Position numbers and translations under genes: made by a program. From Prevotella sp. UBA3208 (GTDB taxonomy: Bacteria > Bacteroidota > Bacteroidia > Bacteroidales > Bacteroidaceae), in the NCBI GenBank assembly GCA_002363695.1, contig DEWO01000084.1, forward strand, positions 1-13,002: a DNA stretch of 13,002 nucleotides, given 5' to 3'. This document shows positions 7,668 through 13,002 of this stretch, one piece after another; the stretch's first letter is position 1; each line of letters begins with the position of its first letter. Under the pieces are notes generated by a model. It saw nothing but the letters and a program-made list of their open reading frames with translations. It did no database searches and had not been told where the DNA came from.

Positions 7668-8069
7668 TTATTTCTTCGCTATGTATTGTTTTATTTTCTC
7701 TATCAACAGACGAGTTGGTTTAATTTTTCCTACAGCCTCTTCCTGCTGGATATCTATAGAACAATTATAGTCACCGTCTTCTCGTAATCCCTGAAGTTGA
7801 GAATAAAGCCGACCCTCTTCTGCAGTGAATACTCCTGTCTTCACATAATACAGACTAAACCTGTTGACAGCTCCGCGATGGGTTCCAACCTCATGGCCGT
7901 CACTGATGAGTAATGCACTCACTGCGTGGAATAAGGCATAATAGAGACGGTTAGCAACCATACCCCACAAGCCATTCTGCTGTTGGACTTCCATTTCTTT
8001 CAAGGTTTTGTCAACCCTCTCCAGTTCTAACGTGACGATGATTCGCCTGTCTTCCTCTTTAAGACTCAT
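7668..8069 (-). CDS. HEPN-domain protein (UPF0332-like), putative toxin of a HEPN/MNT pair (133 aa)
   Basis: HEPN partners of minimal nucleotidyltransferases act as RNases or related effectors in HEPN/MNT toxin-antitoxin and defence pairs. Numbering from the ATG at 8069: the HEPN core motif is NRLYYALFHAV with R41 and H48, an R-x6-H spacing within the R-x4-6-H pattern of nuclease-type HEPN proteins. A second conserved stretch, LREDGDY, lies at 95-101, with R96, D100 and Y101. The order SRxYYAxFHA ... HRG ... VKTG ... RxxxDY is that of the UPF0332 group (PF05168). The frame is open further upstream to 8156, but that part lies over the end of the MNT gene in another frame. The ATG at 8069 gives an 11-bp overlap with it, typical of translational coupling. 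RNase activity is inferred from the family only. Confidence 0.85.
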   Translation of the reverse strand: MSLKEEDRRIIVTLELERVDKTLKEMEVQQQNGLWGMVANRLYYALFHAVSALLISDGHEVGTHRGAVNRFSLYYVKTGVFTAEEGRLYSQLQGLREDGDYNCSIDIQQEEAVGKIKPTRLLIEKIKQYIAKK

Positions 8070-8382
8070 ATAGTAACTGTTTATCTTCTTCCACATGGAA
8101 ATAGAACAAAGTGTGGGGACCATGATGCCACATGTTTTTCGTAAACGTCCGTGCACTGATGTCTTCTCCTAAATCCCAACCTTTCTCTATAAAGGGGAAT
8201 GCATAGTTATCCCAATCACGGATGTCTCGCTCCTGTTTGTCGAGCAGGATGAGCAAATCCCAGTCGGAGTCCTCGTGGTAATCGCCACGGGCACGTGAAC
8301 CATACAAATAGAGACTGCTGCCTTTGGGCAGCACATCGCGCGCAACTTGTTTGATGGTTTCTATGACTTGACTTTGTTCCAT
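8059..8382 (-). CDS. MNT-type nucleotidyltransferase, putative antitoxin partner of the HEPN protein (107 aa)
   Basis: A minimal nucleotidyltransferase of the DNA polymerase beta superfamily. The active-site motif GS-x10-DxD is complete: G28 S29 in YLYGSRARGD and D40, D42 in SDWDLL. The third acidic residue is probably D70 or D74 in the GWDLGEDIS stretch. In characterised MntA/HepT systems the MNT enzyme AMPylates the HEPN toxin and silences it; the intact motif fits such a role here, but this is family knowledge applied to an untested pair. The gene comes first in the pair, overlaps the HEPN gene by 11 bp, and has a perfect promoter 25-55 bp upstream. Both genes look more A+T rich than the flanking glycosyltransferase genes by eye, consistent with separate origin. 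Confidence 0.88.
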   Translation of the reverse strand: MEQSQVIETIKQVARDVLPKGSSLYLYGSRARGDYHEDSDWDLLILLDKQERDIRDWDNYAFPFIEKGWDLGEDISARTFTKNMWHHGPHTLFYFHVEEDKQLLYES

Positions 8383-8406
8383 CGCTGATTTACTCTCTTA
8401 CGCTTG

Positions 8407-8437
8407 CAAAGATAATGATTATTTTCGAAACGACAAA
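8407..8437 (-). promoter_or_regulatory. HEPN/MNT operon promoter (Bacteroidetes type)
   Basis: The reverse strand has TTTG at 8434-8437, a 19-bp spacer, and TATCTTTG at 8407-8414, an exact match to TTTG-N19-21-TAnnTTTG. The predicted start of transcription is about 15-20 nt before the MNT ATG at 8382. The pair is thus independent of the glycosyltransferase operon and of the duplicated lptB promoter. Confidence 0.8.
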
Positions 8438-8484
8438 GGTTTGGGGGTAAAAAAACTCAAATATATGGTCAATTACAAGAGATT

Positions 8485-8555
8485 AACCCTTGCAACGATT
8501 TAACCTAAAACTTAAGGGTTTTGCCACTTTTTATGTAGGCATATAGGCAAAAAGT
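8485..8555. other. Two inverted repeats upstream of the HEPN/MNT promoter
   Basis: AACCCTT (8485-8491) is mirrored by AAGGGTT (8514-8520), and ACTTTTT (8526-8532) by AAAAAGT (8549-8555). Both lie between the promoter of the pair and the larger hairpin at 8561-8601. They could be operator sites or parts of a terminator for the glycosyltransferase operon; nothing in the sequence decides this. The rest of this gene-free stretch (8438-8484) shows nothing I recognise. Confidence 0.35.
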
Positions 8556-8560
8556 CAGAA

Positions 8561-8601
8561 AACAGCAGCTATAAGCTTCACGTGAAGTTATAACTGCTGT
8601 T
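8561..8601 (-). terminator. Large hairpin abutting the right direct repeat; probable terminator of the glycosyltransferase operon
   Basis: The left arm (8561-8581) begins AACAGCAG and ends TTCAC; the right arm (8582-8601) is its near-perfect inverse, GTGAAG...CTGCTGTT, with small internal mismatches and almost no loop. On the minus strand the stem is followed by TTTTCTGACTTTTT. It would stop transcripts from the glycosyltransferase operon and from the duplicated lptB promoter before they reach the MNT gene. Its outer edge coincides with the first base of the 120-bp repeat. Confidence 0.6.
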
Positions 8602-8613
8602 GTTATTGTTCAT
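8578..8613 (-). other. Short open frame from the duplicated lptB start (11 codons)
   Basis: In the right repeat copy the lptB ATG is followed by three lptB codons and then by unrelated sequence, giving MNNNNSSYNFT and a TGA inside the hairpin at 8561-8601. With the duplicated promoter just upstream it has the layout of a leader peptide with an attenuator, but it is more simply explained as a by-product of the duplication. Confidence 0.25.
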
Positions 8614-8720
8614 TTCGTCCATTTCGCCTGCGAAGGTACGAAGAAATTCTGAAACTACCAAAAAATTGCCTATCCTAATTCCATCCGCTTACTAAGCTCG
8701 CCATATAAGCAACAATACTG
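8601..8720. repeat. Right copy of the perfect 120-bp direct repeat
   Basis: Identical to 7360-7479. Here the glycosyltransferase side is intact: the repeat covers the last 17 codons and stop of the gene at 8670-9881. The lptB side is broken off after the fourth codon. The copy carries a second lptB promoter pointing toward the HEPN/MNT genes. Confidence 0.97.
8631..8662 (-). promoter_or_regulatory. Duplicated lptB promoter (within right direct repeat)
   Basis: The same TTTG-N20-TACCTTCG arrangement as at 7390-7421, at offset 1241. It points away from lptB's coding region, which is no longer behind it, and toward the hairpin at 8561-8601 and the MNT gene. Confidence 0.55.
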
Positions 8721-9881
8721 CTTTGCTATCTTCTCTGGCGAGAAACGATTCTTCATGTCTTGTCGAATGACTGCTGCATCGTAACTGCGACTCATCAGCG
8801 TCGTGATACCCGCTTCAAGTGCCTCTACCGTGAAGTCGCTGCACACCACGCCGTTCTGTTCGTTAATCAGTTCTGCCGTGCCGCTGACGGGGAAAGCCAC
8901 CACTGGCAGTCCGCAGGCCATCGCCTGCATGGGCGACAGGGCGAAAGCTTCCTGCATGGACGGCATGGCGAAGAAGTCGGCTGCCGACAGCATCTCGCAC
9001 AGTGCCTCGGGCGTTGACTTGAAGCCCATCTCAATGACGTTCGGCCACGTGCGGTGGTGGATATTGTTACCAGCGGCCAAAATATTGATACGGGGGTTGT
9101 CGATACGGTCGCCGACTTGCTGACTGGCTATTTGGCTGACAGCCTTGGAGAGCTTATCAAGCCCCTTGCGGGTATCGTGTAAATAGTAGGCGGTGAAGGC
9201 TATCAACGTGTCATCGGCGCTGAGTCCGAGCCGTCGGCGAGCCTCAGTCTTCGGTATGGGCTTATAAACGGTCGTGTCGACGGCATTGTTGATGACCCTG
9301 ACGTCGTGCCCTCGGAGCAACGTGTTTCCTTTGAACTTCTCTCTGAAATATTCCGACAATAGGACAACGCCCATATTCTGCGCTTGTGCGAACGCTTTGC
9401 GCTTCACCTCTGCATAGTAACGTTCGAGCGGGTGCTCGCGTTGCCGCTGCTGCTCATAGTATGCCAGGCCGTAGAAGAAATTCTCATCATGGAGAGTCAT
9501 CACCACAGGCTTTTGGCCGATGCTGCCGAAGAACGAGGGGTAGTCGATGTAGTCGGCAACGTGGTGCAGGTGTACTACGTCGGCCCACCTGACCCACGGA
9601 CTCTTCAGCAGGTTGACTACCGACGTGGGGATAGCTCCGCCCAGTCGGCGGGCCTTGTTGCGGCGGGTAACCGTAAAGCCGTAGCGGCATAGCAGGCCTG
9701 ACGGCATCTTCGCCAGTCGCCAACGCCAGTAGCCATACTGCTCGATGTCGGGATCGTCGGTGTGTTTCTCGAGCACCAGCATGTGGCATTCGTGGCCTGA
9801 TGCCTTCAGCGCGTGCATCATGTCGAGGCACACTTGGCCGATGCCGCCTATGTCGTCTTTTGATACAAACAGAATCTTCAT
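8670..9881 (-). CDS. GT4-like glycosyltransferase (403 aa) with EX7Q in place of EX7E
   Basis: A GT-B fold enzyme expected to move a sugar from a nucleotide donor onto a surface glycan at the cytoplasmic face of the membrane. The N-terminus MKILFVSKDDIGGIGQV is the acceptor-side Rossmann start with a Gly-rich loop (12-15). Residues 101-107 read DVVHLHH, typical of the family. The C-terminal donor domain has INNAVDTTVYKP at 197-208 and ADFFAMPSMQEAFALSP at 301-317. The family EX7E motif here runs from E311 to Q319 (codon CAG), so its second Glu is replaced by Gln. Length fits the family. The start at 9881 lies three bases after the stop of the preceding GT2 gene, so it is the last gene of the operon. 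Its last 17 codons lie in the 120-bp repeat. Donor and acceptor are unknown. Confidence 0.9.
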   Translation of the reverse strand: MKILFVSKDDIGGIGQVCLDMMHALKASGHECHMLVLEKHTDDPDIEQYGYWRWRLAKMPSGLLCRYGFTVTRRNKARRLGGAIPTSVVNLLKSPWVRWADVVHLHHVADYIDYPSFFGSIGQKPVVMTLHDENFFYGLAYYEQQRQREHPLERYYAEVKRKAFAQAQNMGVVLLSEYFREKFKGNTLLRGHDVRVINNAVDTTVYKPIPKTEARRRLGLSADDTLIAFTAYYLHDTRKGLDKLSKAVSQIASQQVGDRIDNPRINILAAGNNIHHRTWPNVIEMGFKSTPEALCEMLSAADFFAMPSMQEAFALSPMQAMACGLPVVAFPVSGTAELINEQNGVVCSDFTVEALEAGITTLMSRSYDAAVIRQDMKNRFSPEKIAKQYCCLYGELSKRMELG

Positions 9882-9884
9882 GGC

Positions 9885-10856
9885 TTACTGCGTCTTTTTA
9901 TAAAACACATACGGATAGAGGGTACAGGAATAAATCATCGGGAAGAAGAATCCTCTCAGCCAACCTCGCAACCCGTTTGTCGGTTTGTTGAAATATATCT
10001 TGGCCCGATGTTTTTGGCAGAGTAGGCACAGACGCAGAATAGACAGCAGGTCGTCCTTGAGTAGCAGTTCACAGAAACGGTGTACCAGCGAGTGACGACC
10101 GTCGGCGGTGATGTGCAGCAGATGGGTGTAGATGGCGCGGCGGTTGTCGTCGGCGAGCCACCGCCGGTAGGCTTTCAGACCGTGTATGTAGGGATATAAA
10201 GAGGAGTGGTTGTTGACAGTTGAATACTGAGAGTCTAAAGTCTGAGACACCTCGCCAGTATGAATCCGGTGCCACACGGTGGGTTCGGGGGTAAGTACGA
10301 GACCACGCCCCAGCGAGGCGTGCAGACTCAGGCTCCAGTCGTACCACATATAGTCTTGCCAGTTGTCGGGGTTCTGTACGAAGTCACGTCGGCAGAGCAT
10401 GGTGTGACCGCATACGTTGCTGAAGAACAGGAGCCGTTCAATATTGTAGGGAAAATTGTTGACTACTCTTTTTTCGAATGTTTCTCCATAGGTATGGAGC
10501 GAGGCGCAGATGTCATTACTGCCGATAGCTGCCACCTGGTGCTCCAGCTTGTCACTGTACCAGACGTCGTCCTGGTCAGAGATGGCCACGAAATCGCCGG
10601 TAGCCCGCATGACGGCTGTCTTGAAGTTCTGGTTGAGCCCCATGTTCTGAGGGTTGACGAAGACCTTCACCACGGGGTATCGTCGGGCGTAGTCGTGGGC
10701 AATGGCTACGGTGTTGTCGGTGGAGCCGTCGTCCTGTATAATCAACTCATACACGGGATAGGTCTGGGCGAGGATTGAGTCTATCTGCTCGCGTAAATAC
10801 CGTTCGCCGTTGTACGTGGCCATGACCACGGAGACAGTTAGTTGTTGTTGTGTCAT
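9885..10856 (-). CDS. GT2 family glycosyltransferase, second tandem paralog (323 aa)
   Basis: A GT-A fold inverting glycosyltransferase. Numbering from the ATG at 10856: SVVMATYNGE at 9-18, the nucleotide-binding IIQDDGSTD at 39-47 and the metal-binding SDQDD at 93-97. GHTMLCRRDFVQN follows in the middle region. A basic, hydrophobic C-terminal part (LLSILRLCLLCQKHR, then RGFFFP) suggests membrane association. An earlier in-frame TTG at 10862 is less likely, because the ATG at 10856 forms an ATGA overlap with the stop of the preceding gene. It resembles the gene at 10853-11836 over the full length and is followed after three bases by the GT4-like gene. The family resembles rhamnosyl- and other surface-glycan transferases, but the donor cannot be told. 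Confidence 0.92.
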   Translation of the reverse strand: MTQQQLTVSVVMATYNGERYLREQIDSILAQTYPVYELIIQDDGSTDNTVAIAHDYARRYPVVKVFVNPQNMGLNQNFKTAVMRATGDFVAISDQDDVWYSDKLEHQVAAIGSNDICASLHTYGETFEKRVVNNFPYNIERLLFFSNVCGHTMLCRRDFVQNPDNWQDYMWYDWSLSLHASLGRGLVLTPEPTVWHRIHTGEVSQTLDSQYSTVNNHSSLYPYIHGLKAYRRWLADDNRRAIYTHLLHITADGRHSLVHRFCELLLKDDLLSILRLCLLCQKHRAKIYFNKPTNGLRGWLRGFFFPMIYSCTLYPYVFYKKTQ

Positions 10857-11836
10857 CTGCAATCTGTTTGGTTTATCAATCTCGTTTCATATCTCTGTTT
10901 ATTATAAATTTCACGCTGCTGCCATCCGTAAGCTACAATCTGTGGCAAGAAGAATCCTCTCACCATGCCCTTGATGCCTGCGGCCGGGGGCGCAGGATAA
11001 GTGTCGCGGCGGTGCTTCATACATAACCAGCAGAGTCTGAGCAGCGACAGGATGTCGCGGCGCAGCATGAGCCGCAGCATACGGTTGGCCGTGGTGTGGG
11101 GCGTGCCGGTGGTATGCTTATAGAAATAGGTGTGCATACTCCGATAGGGTGGATGGCTCTGCCAGCGCCGGTAGGCCTGCCAGCCGTAGACGTAGGGTTG
11201 CCACGTCACCGCAGGCACCGGCATGTAACTGACCGACCACGGCAGGCGGCGGTGGAAGTTCAGCGGCTCGCCGACCTTCGTGACGCTGCCCCCGATGAGT
11301 GCGTGGAGCACCAGGCTCTTGTCGTAATATTCATCGCCCTGCCAGTGTTCTGCGTTCTGCACAAATTCCCGTCGGCAGAGCATGGTGTGGCCGGGCACCT
11401 GATTGCCCCAGACAATCGTCTCCAGCGTATAACGGCGGTCGAGATTCATTGCGGCTTCCTCCAAAGTCTCGCCGTCAAGGGTGTTGGAAAAACAAATGTC
11501 GCTATCGCCAATGGCTTCTACCTGTCGCTCCAGCTTTTGCGGGAACCAAATGTCATCCTGATCGGAGAAGGCCACATAGTCGCCTGTGGCATGCATGGCG
11601 GCTCGACGAAAATTCTCGTTGTAGCCCACATTCTGCTCGTTGACGAAGAATTTGATAAAGGGATATTTCTCCAAGTATTGCCTGACGACATCCACTGTGC
11701 CGTCAGTAGAGCAATCATCCTGTATGATCAGTTCGCTGACAGGATAGGTCTGAGCAATGATGGAGTCTATCTGCTCGCGCAAGTATTTCTCTCCATTATA
11801 AGTGGCCATGACCACCGAGATTGTTTTCATTTCCAT
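10853..11836 (-). CDS. GT2 family glycosyltransferase, first tandem paralog (327 aa)
   Basis: First gene of the glycosyltransferase operon. Numbering from the ATG at 11836: SVVMATYNGE at 7-16, IIQDDCSTD at 37-45 and SDQDD at 91-95, the standard GT2 nucleotide and metal sites. GHTMLCRREFVQN and a C-terminal LSLLRLCWLCMKHRRD ... RGFFLP are shared with the next gene. The open frame extends up to 11920, but that part overlaps the predicted promoter at 11879-11886, so the start must lie downstream; ATGs at 11836 and 11830 are both possible. The last codons after RGFFLP (WQQREIYNKQRYETRL) differ from the paralog. The operon probably builds part of a surface polysaccharide with the divergent licD product. 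Confidence 0.92.
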   Translation of the reverse strand: MEMKTISVVMATYNGEKYLREQIDSIIAQTYPVSELIIQDDCSTDGTVDVVRQYLEKYPFIKFFVNEQNVGYNENFRRAAMHATGDYVAFSDQDDIWFPQKLERQVEAIGDSDICFSNTLDGETLEEAAMNLDRRYTLETIVWGNQVPGHTMLCRREFVQNAEHWQGDEYYDKSLVLHALIGGSVTKVGEPLNFHRRLPWSVSYMPVPAVTWQPYVYGWQAYRRWQSHPPYRSMHTYFYKHTTGTPHTTANRMLRLMLRRDILSLLRLCWLCMKHRRDTYPAPPAAGIKGMVRGFFLPQIVAYGWQQREIYNKQRYETRLINQTDCR

Positions 11837-11878
11837 TTTTTCATTAGTTAAGGCGACAGGTATCACCAGTTTGCAATA

Positions 11879-11886
11879 CAAAGATA
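11879..11886 (-). promoter_or_regulatory. Promoter -7 box of the glycosyltransferase operon
   Basis: The reverse strand reads TATCTTTG, an exact TAnnTTTG match, 42 bp before the ATG at 11836. No TTTG stands at the -33 distance. The position excludes the longer open frame as the coding start. Confidence 0.6.
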
Positions 11887-11929
11887 GTCTAAACAAGCAC
11901 CCATTTTGTCGTTTTAACATACTTTAACT

Positions 11930-11937
11930 GGGGGGGG
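11930..11937. repeat. Run of eight G between the divergent glycan promoters
   Basis: Eight consecutive G on the plus strand lie between the two divergent promoters, just upstream of the place where a -33 box for licD would sit. Such tracts can change length by slippage. Only the tract itself is seen. Confidence 0.8.
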
Positions 11938-11960
11938 TAAAATTATTAACAAAAAGATTG

Positions 11961-11968
11961 TATATTTG
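11961..11968 (+). promoter_or_regulatory. licD promoter -7 box
   Basis: TATATTTG matches TAnnTTTG exactly, 52 bp before the ATG at 12021. The expected -33 position falls on GTAAAA-like sequence directly after the G run and has no TTTG. The box overlaps a TTG codon at 11958 that could formally open the frame, which argues for the downstream ATG. Confidence 0.6.
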
Positions 11969-12020
11969 TACGGAAATTAACGTTTCGACATACAAAAACT
12001 CTTATAAGAATCCTGTCATA

Positions 12021-12878
12021 ATGGAGACACAAGAACTACTAAAGACATTTAATACCGGCGAGACAGCAGAGAGCCTACGCAGAGACTACAACCCGGAAGG
12101 CTCTGTGCTTAGGCGTGCGCAGCTGAGGCTGCTTGACATGGCCGTCTATCTGCAACGTATAGCCAAAGAGATAGGAGTGCCCTGCCGCATAGAAGGTGGC
12201 TGCGTGCTGGGCGAACTGCGCCATGGAGGGTTTATTCCTTGGGACGACGACATTGATTTCGTCGTAGACCAGAAGGATTACCGTAAGCTGTGTAACTACT
12301 TGAAGCAGCATCCCCATCCGCAGTATGTGCTGCAGGACCATGATACCGACCCCCACTACTATAAGGAGTGGGCCATGCTGCGCGACCTCGGCAGCACCAC
12401 CAGGAGCCGATGCGCTCCCGGCAGCGGCGAATACCGTATGCACGAGGCGCAGCAGTTCAAGGGGCTGCACCTTGATATTTTCCCATACGAGGCCGACATG
12501 ATACCGTGGCTACAGCGGTTGGCAGGAAAACTCTCGGTGAACGTCAACCTGAGGTTGGCGGGAAGCCATCCGTTCATGGCTGAGGCGGCCTATCGGCTGC
12601 TGCACCACGTGGTGTTCCCCCTGTTCAGGCTCACAGGCCGTCTCTTCGGCAACCACGACCTGTATATGCACTCCTACGGTGCCTGGTTCTATGAGCGTTT
12701 CCCGCGGCGAGTCATGGTTCCGCACAAGGACATCATGTTTGAGGGCCACCTCTTTGAGGGTCCTGCCGACCCCGTTGAGCATTGCCGTATTATCTATGGC
12801 GACTATATGCAGTTGCCGCCTCATGACAAACGTAACCGCCATAAGATAGATATCGTGTTCAATGAAAAAAACAATTGA
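12021..12878 (+). CDS. LicD-family phosphotransferase (285 aa)
   Basis: LicD proteins transfer phosphocholine or a related phospho-group onto cell-surface glycans. Numbering from the ATG at 12021: the family signature runs from GGCVLGELRHGG (59-70) to IPWDDDID (72-79), holding the acidic cluster expected to bind metal and substrate. A second family motif, LHLDIFPYE, is at 149-157. The C-terminal half carries hydrophobic stretches around YRLLHHVVFPLFRLTG and ends in a basic KRNRHKIDIVF segment. The frame is open upstream to a TTG at 11958, but the -7 box lies there, so the ATG at 12021 is chosen. It is divergent from the glycosyltransferase operon. No choline uptake or activation gene (licA-C) is visible, so the transferred group is open. 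Family call is firm, substrate is not. Confidence 0.9.
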   Translation: METQELLKTFNTGETAESLRRDYNPEGSVLRRAQLRLLDMAVYLQRIAKEIGVPCRIEGGCVLGELRHGGFIPWDDDIDFVVDQKDYRKLCNYLKQHPHPQYVLQDHDTDPHYYKEWAMLRDLGSTTRSRCAPGSGEYRMHEAQQFKGLHLDIFPYEADMIPWLQRLAGKLSVNVNLRLAGSHPFMAEAAYRLLHHVVFPLFRLTGRLFGNHDLYMHSYGAWFYERFPRRVMVPHKDIMFEGHLFEGPADPVEHCRIIYGDYMQLPPHDKRNRHKIDIVFNEKNN

Positions 12879-12881
12879 ATT

Positions 12882-12921
12882 ACTCTCCGAAAACTCTCCG
12901 AAAGAACTCCGAAAGAACTCC
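12882..12921. repeat. 11-bp tandem repeats, first array (about 3.6 units)
   Basis: Directly after the licD stop the units are ACTCTCCGAAA, ACTCTCCGAAA, GAACTCCGAAA and a partial GAACTCC. The period is exactly 11 bp. No hairpin or coding role is apparent. Confidence 0.85.
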
Positions 12922-12958
12922 ACTTTTCCCATAGCCTACCCTCACTCCAGTCCCCACT

Positions 12959-13002
12959 GTTGTTCGATTGTTGTCCGTTTGTTGTTCGATTGTTGTCCGA
13001 TT
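12959..13002. repeat. 11-bp tandem repeats, second array (four units, running off the window)
   Basis: The units are GTTGTTCGATT, GTTGTCCGTTT, GTTGTTCGATT and GTTGTCCGATT, which also form two 22-bp repeats differing at one base. The array continues to the window edge, so its true length is unknown. It shares the 11-bp period and a YCCGA/TTCGA core with the array at 12882-12921. The 37 bp between the arrays show nothing I recognise. Confidence 0.88.

Larger units (their letters stand above)
7360..8720. other. HEPN/MNT island bounded by 120-bp direct repeats
   Basis: The unit comprises the left repeat, the glycosyltransferase relic, hairpins, the HEPN and MNT genes, their promoter, further hairpins and the right repeat. 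No transposase, integrase or recombinase gene, and no terminal inverted repeat of an insertion sequence, is visible inside. Recombination between the repeats would release a 1241-bp circle and leave one repeat with an intact glycosyltransferase stop and intact lptB start. The structure resembles single-crossover insertion, or allele exchange at the glycosyltransferase locus. The repeats are seen; the history is inferred. Confidence 0.75.

Noticed and set aside
7494..7787. Plus-strand open frame of 97 codons across the relic and into the HEPN 3' end
   Set aside because: It runs antisense over the HEPN gene and through the terminator hairpins, has no recognisable domain and no good promoter or ribosome site. 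It may reflect an old intergenic repeat but not a gene.
11837..12020. Invertible promoter between the glycosyltransferase operon and licD
   Set aside because: I looked for paired inverted repeats around the two -7 boxes and found none long enough to support inversion; each promoter already faces its gene.
12882..13002. CRISPR array
   Set aside because: The units are only 11 bp, contiguous and without spacers, and no cas gene is visible.

Overview
The window reads as a chromosomal piece of a Bacteroidales bacterium, most likely a Prevotella-like member of the Prevotellaceae. Two things support this. The gene order tig-clpP-clpX-recQ, with a long RecQ, is a familiar Bacteroidetes arrangement. 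Several genes are preceded by the Bacteroidetes promoter signature, a -7 box TAnnTTTG, in three good cases with a -33 TTTG box 19-20 bp upstream. The family assignment is inference; no rRNA or tRNA gene is present to confirm it.

Layout. Positions 1-7372 are core genes on the minus strand. Read in transcription order they are lptB (LPS export ATPase), tig (trigger factor), a strong intrinsic terminator, clpP, clpX, recQ, a heptad-repeat inverted repeat, and the 5' part of guaB (IMP dehydrogenase), which runs off the left edge. Tig, ClpP and ClpX form a protein folding and degradation block; recQ is carried along behind clpX.

Positions 7360-8720 form a small island holding a HEPN/MNT pair (HEPN protein 7668-8069, MNT nucleotidyltransferase 8059-8382) with its own promoter. 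The island is bounded by a perfect 120-bp direct repeat, 7360-7479 and 8601-8720. Each copy holds the 3' end of a glycosyltransferase gene, the lptB promoter and the first codons of lptB. The left copy continues into a short relic of a second, different glycosyltransferase allele. Excision between the repeats would remove 1241 bp and restore a clean glycosyltransferase-lptB junction.

Positions 8670-11836 are a tightly packed minus-strand operon of three glycosyltransferases: two tandem paralogous GT2 enzymes, then a GT4-like enzyme. Divergent from it, at 12021-12878, is a LicD-family phosphotransferase gene. Together with the neighbouring lptB this looks like a cell-surface glycan locus (LPS, capsule or glycoprotein glycan). 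The right edge carries two short arrays of 11-bp tandem repeats that share a TCCGA core.

The most unusual items are the repeat-bounded HEPN/MNT island with its duplicated promoter, an Asn at the position of the catalytic Asp in ClpP, a Gln in place of the second Glu of the EX7E motif in the GT4-like enzyme, and the 11-bp arrays.
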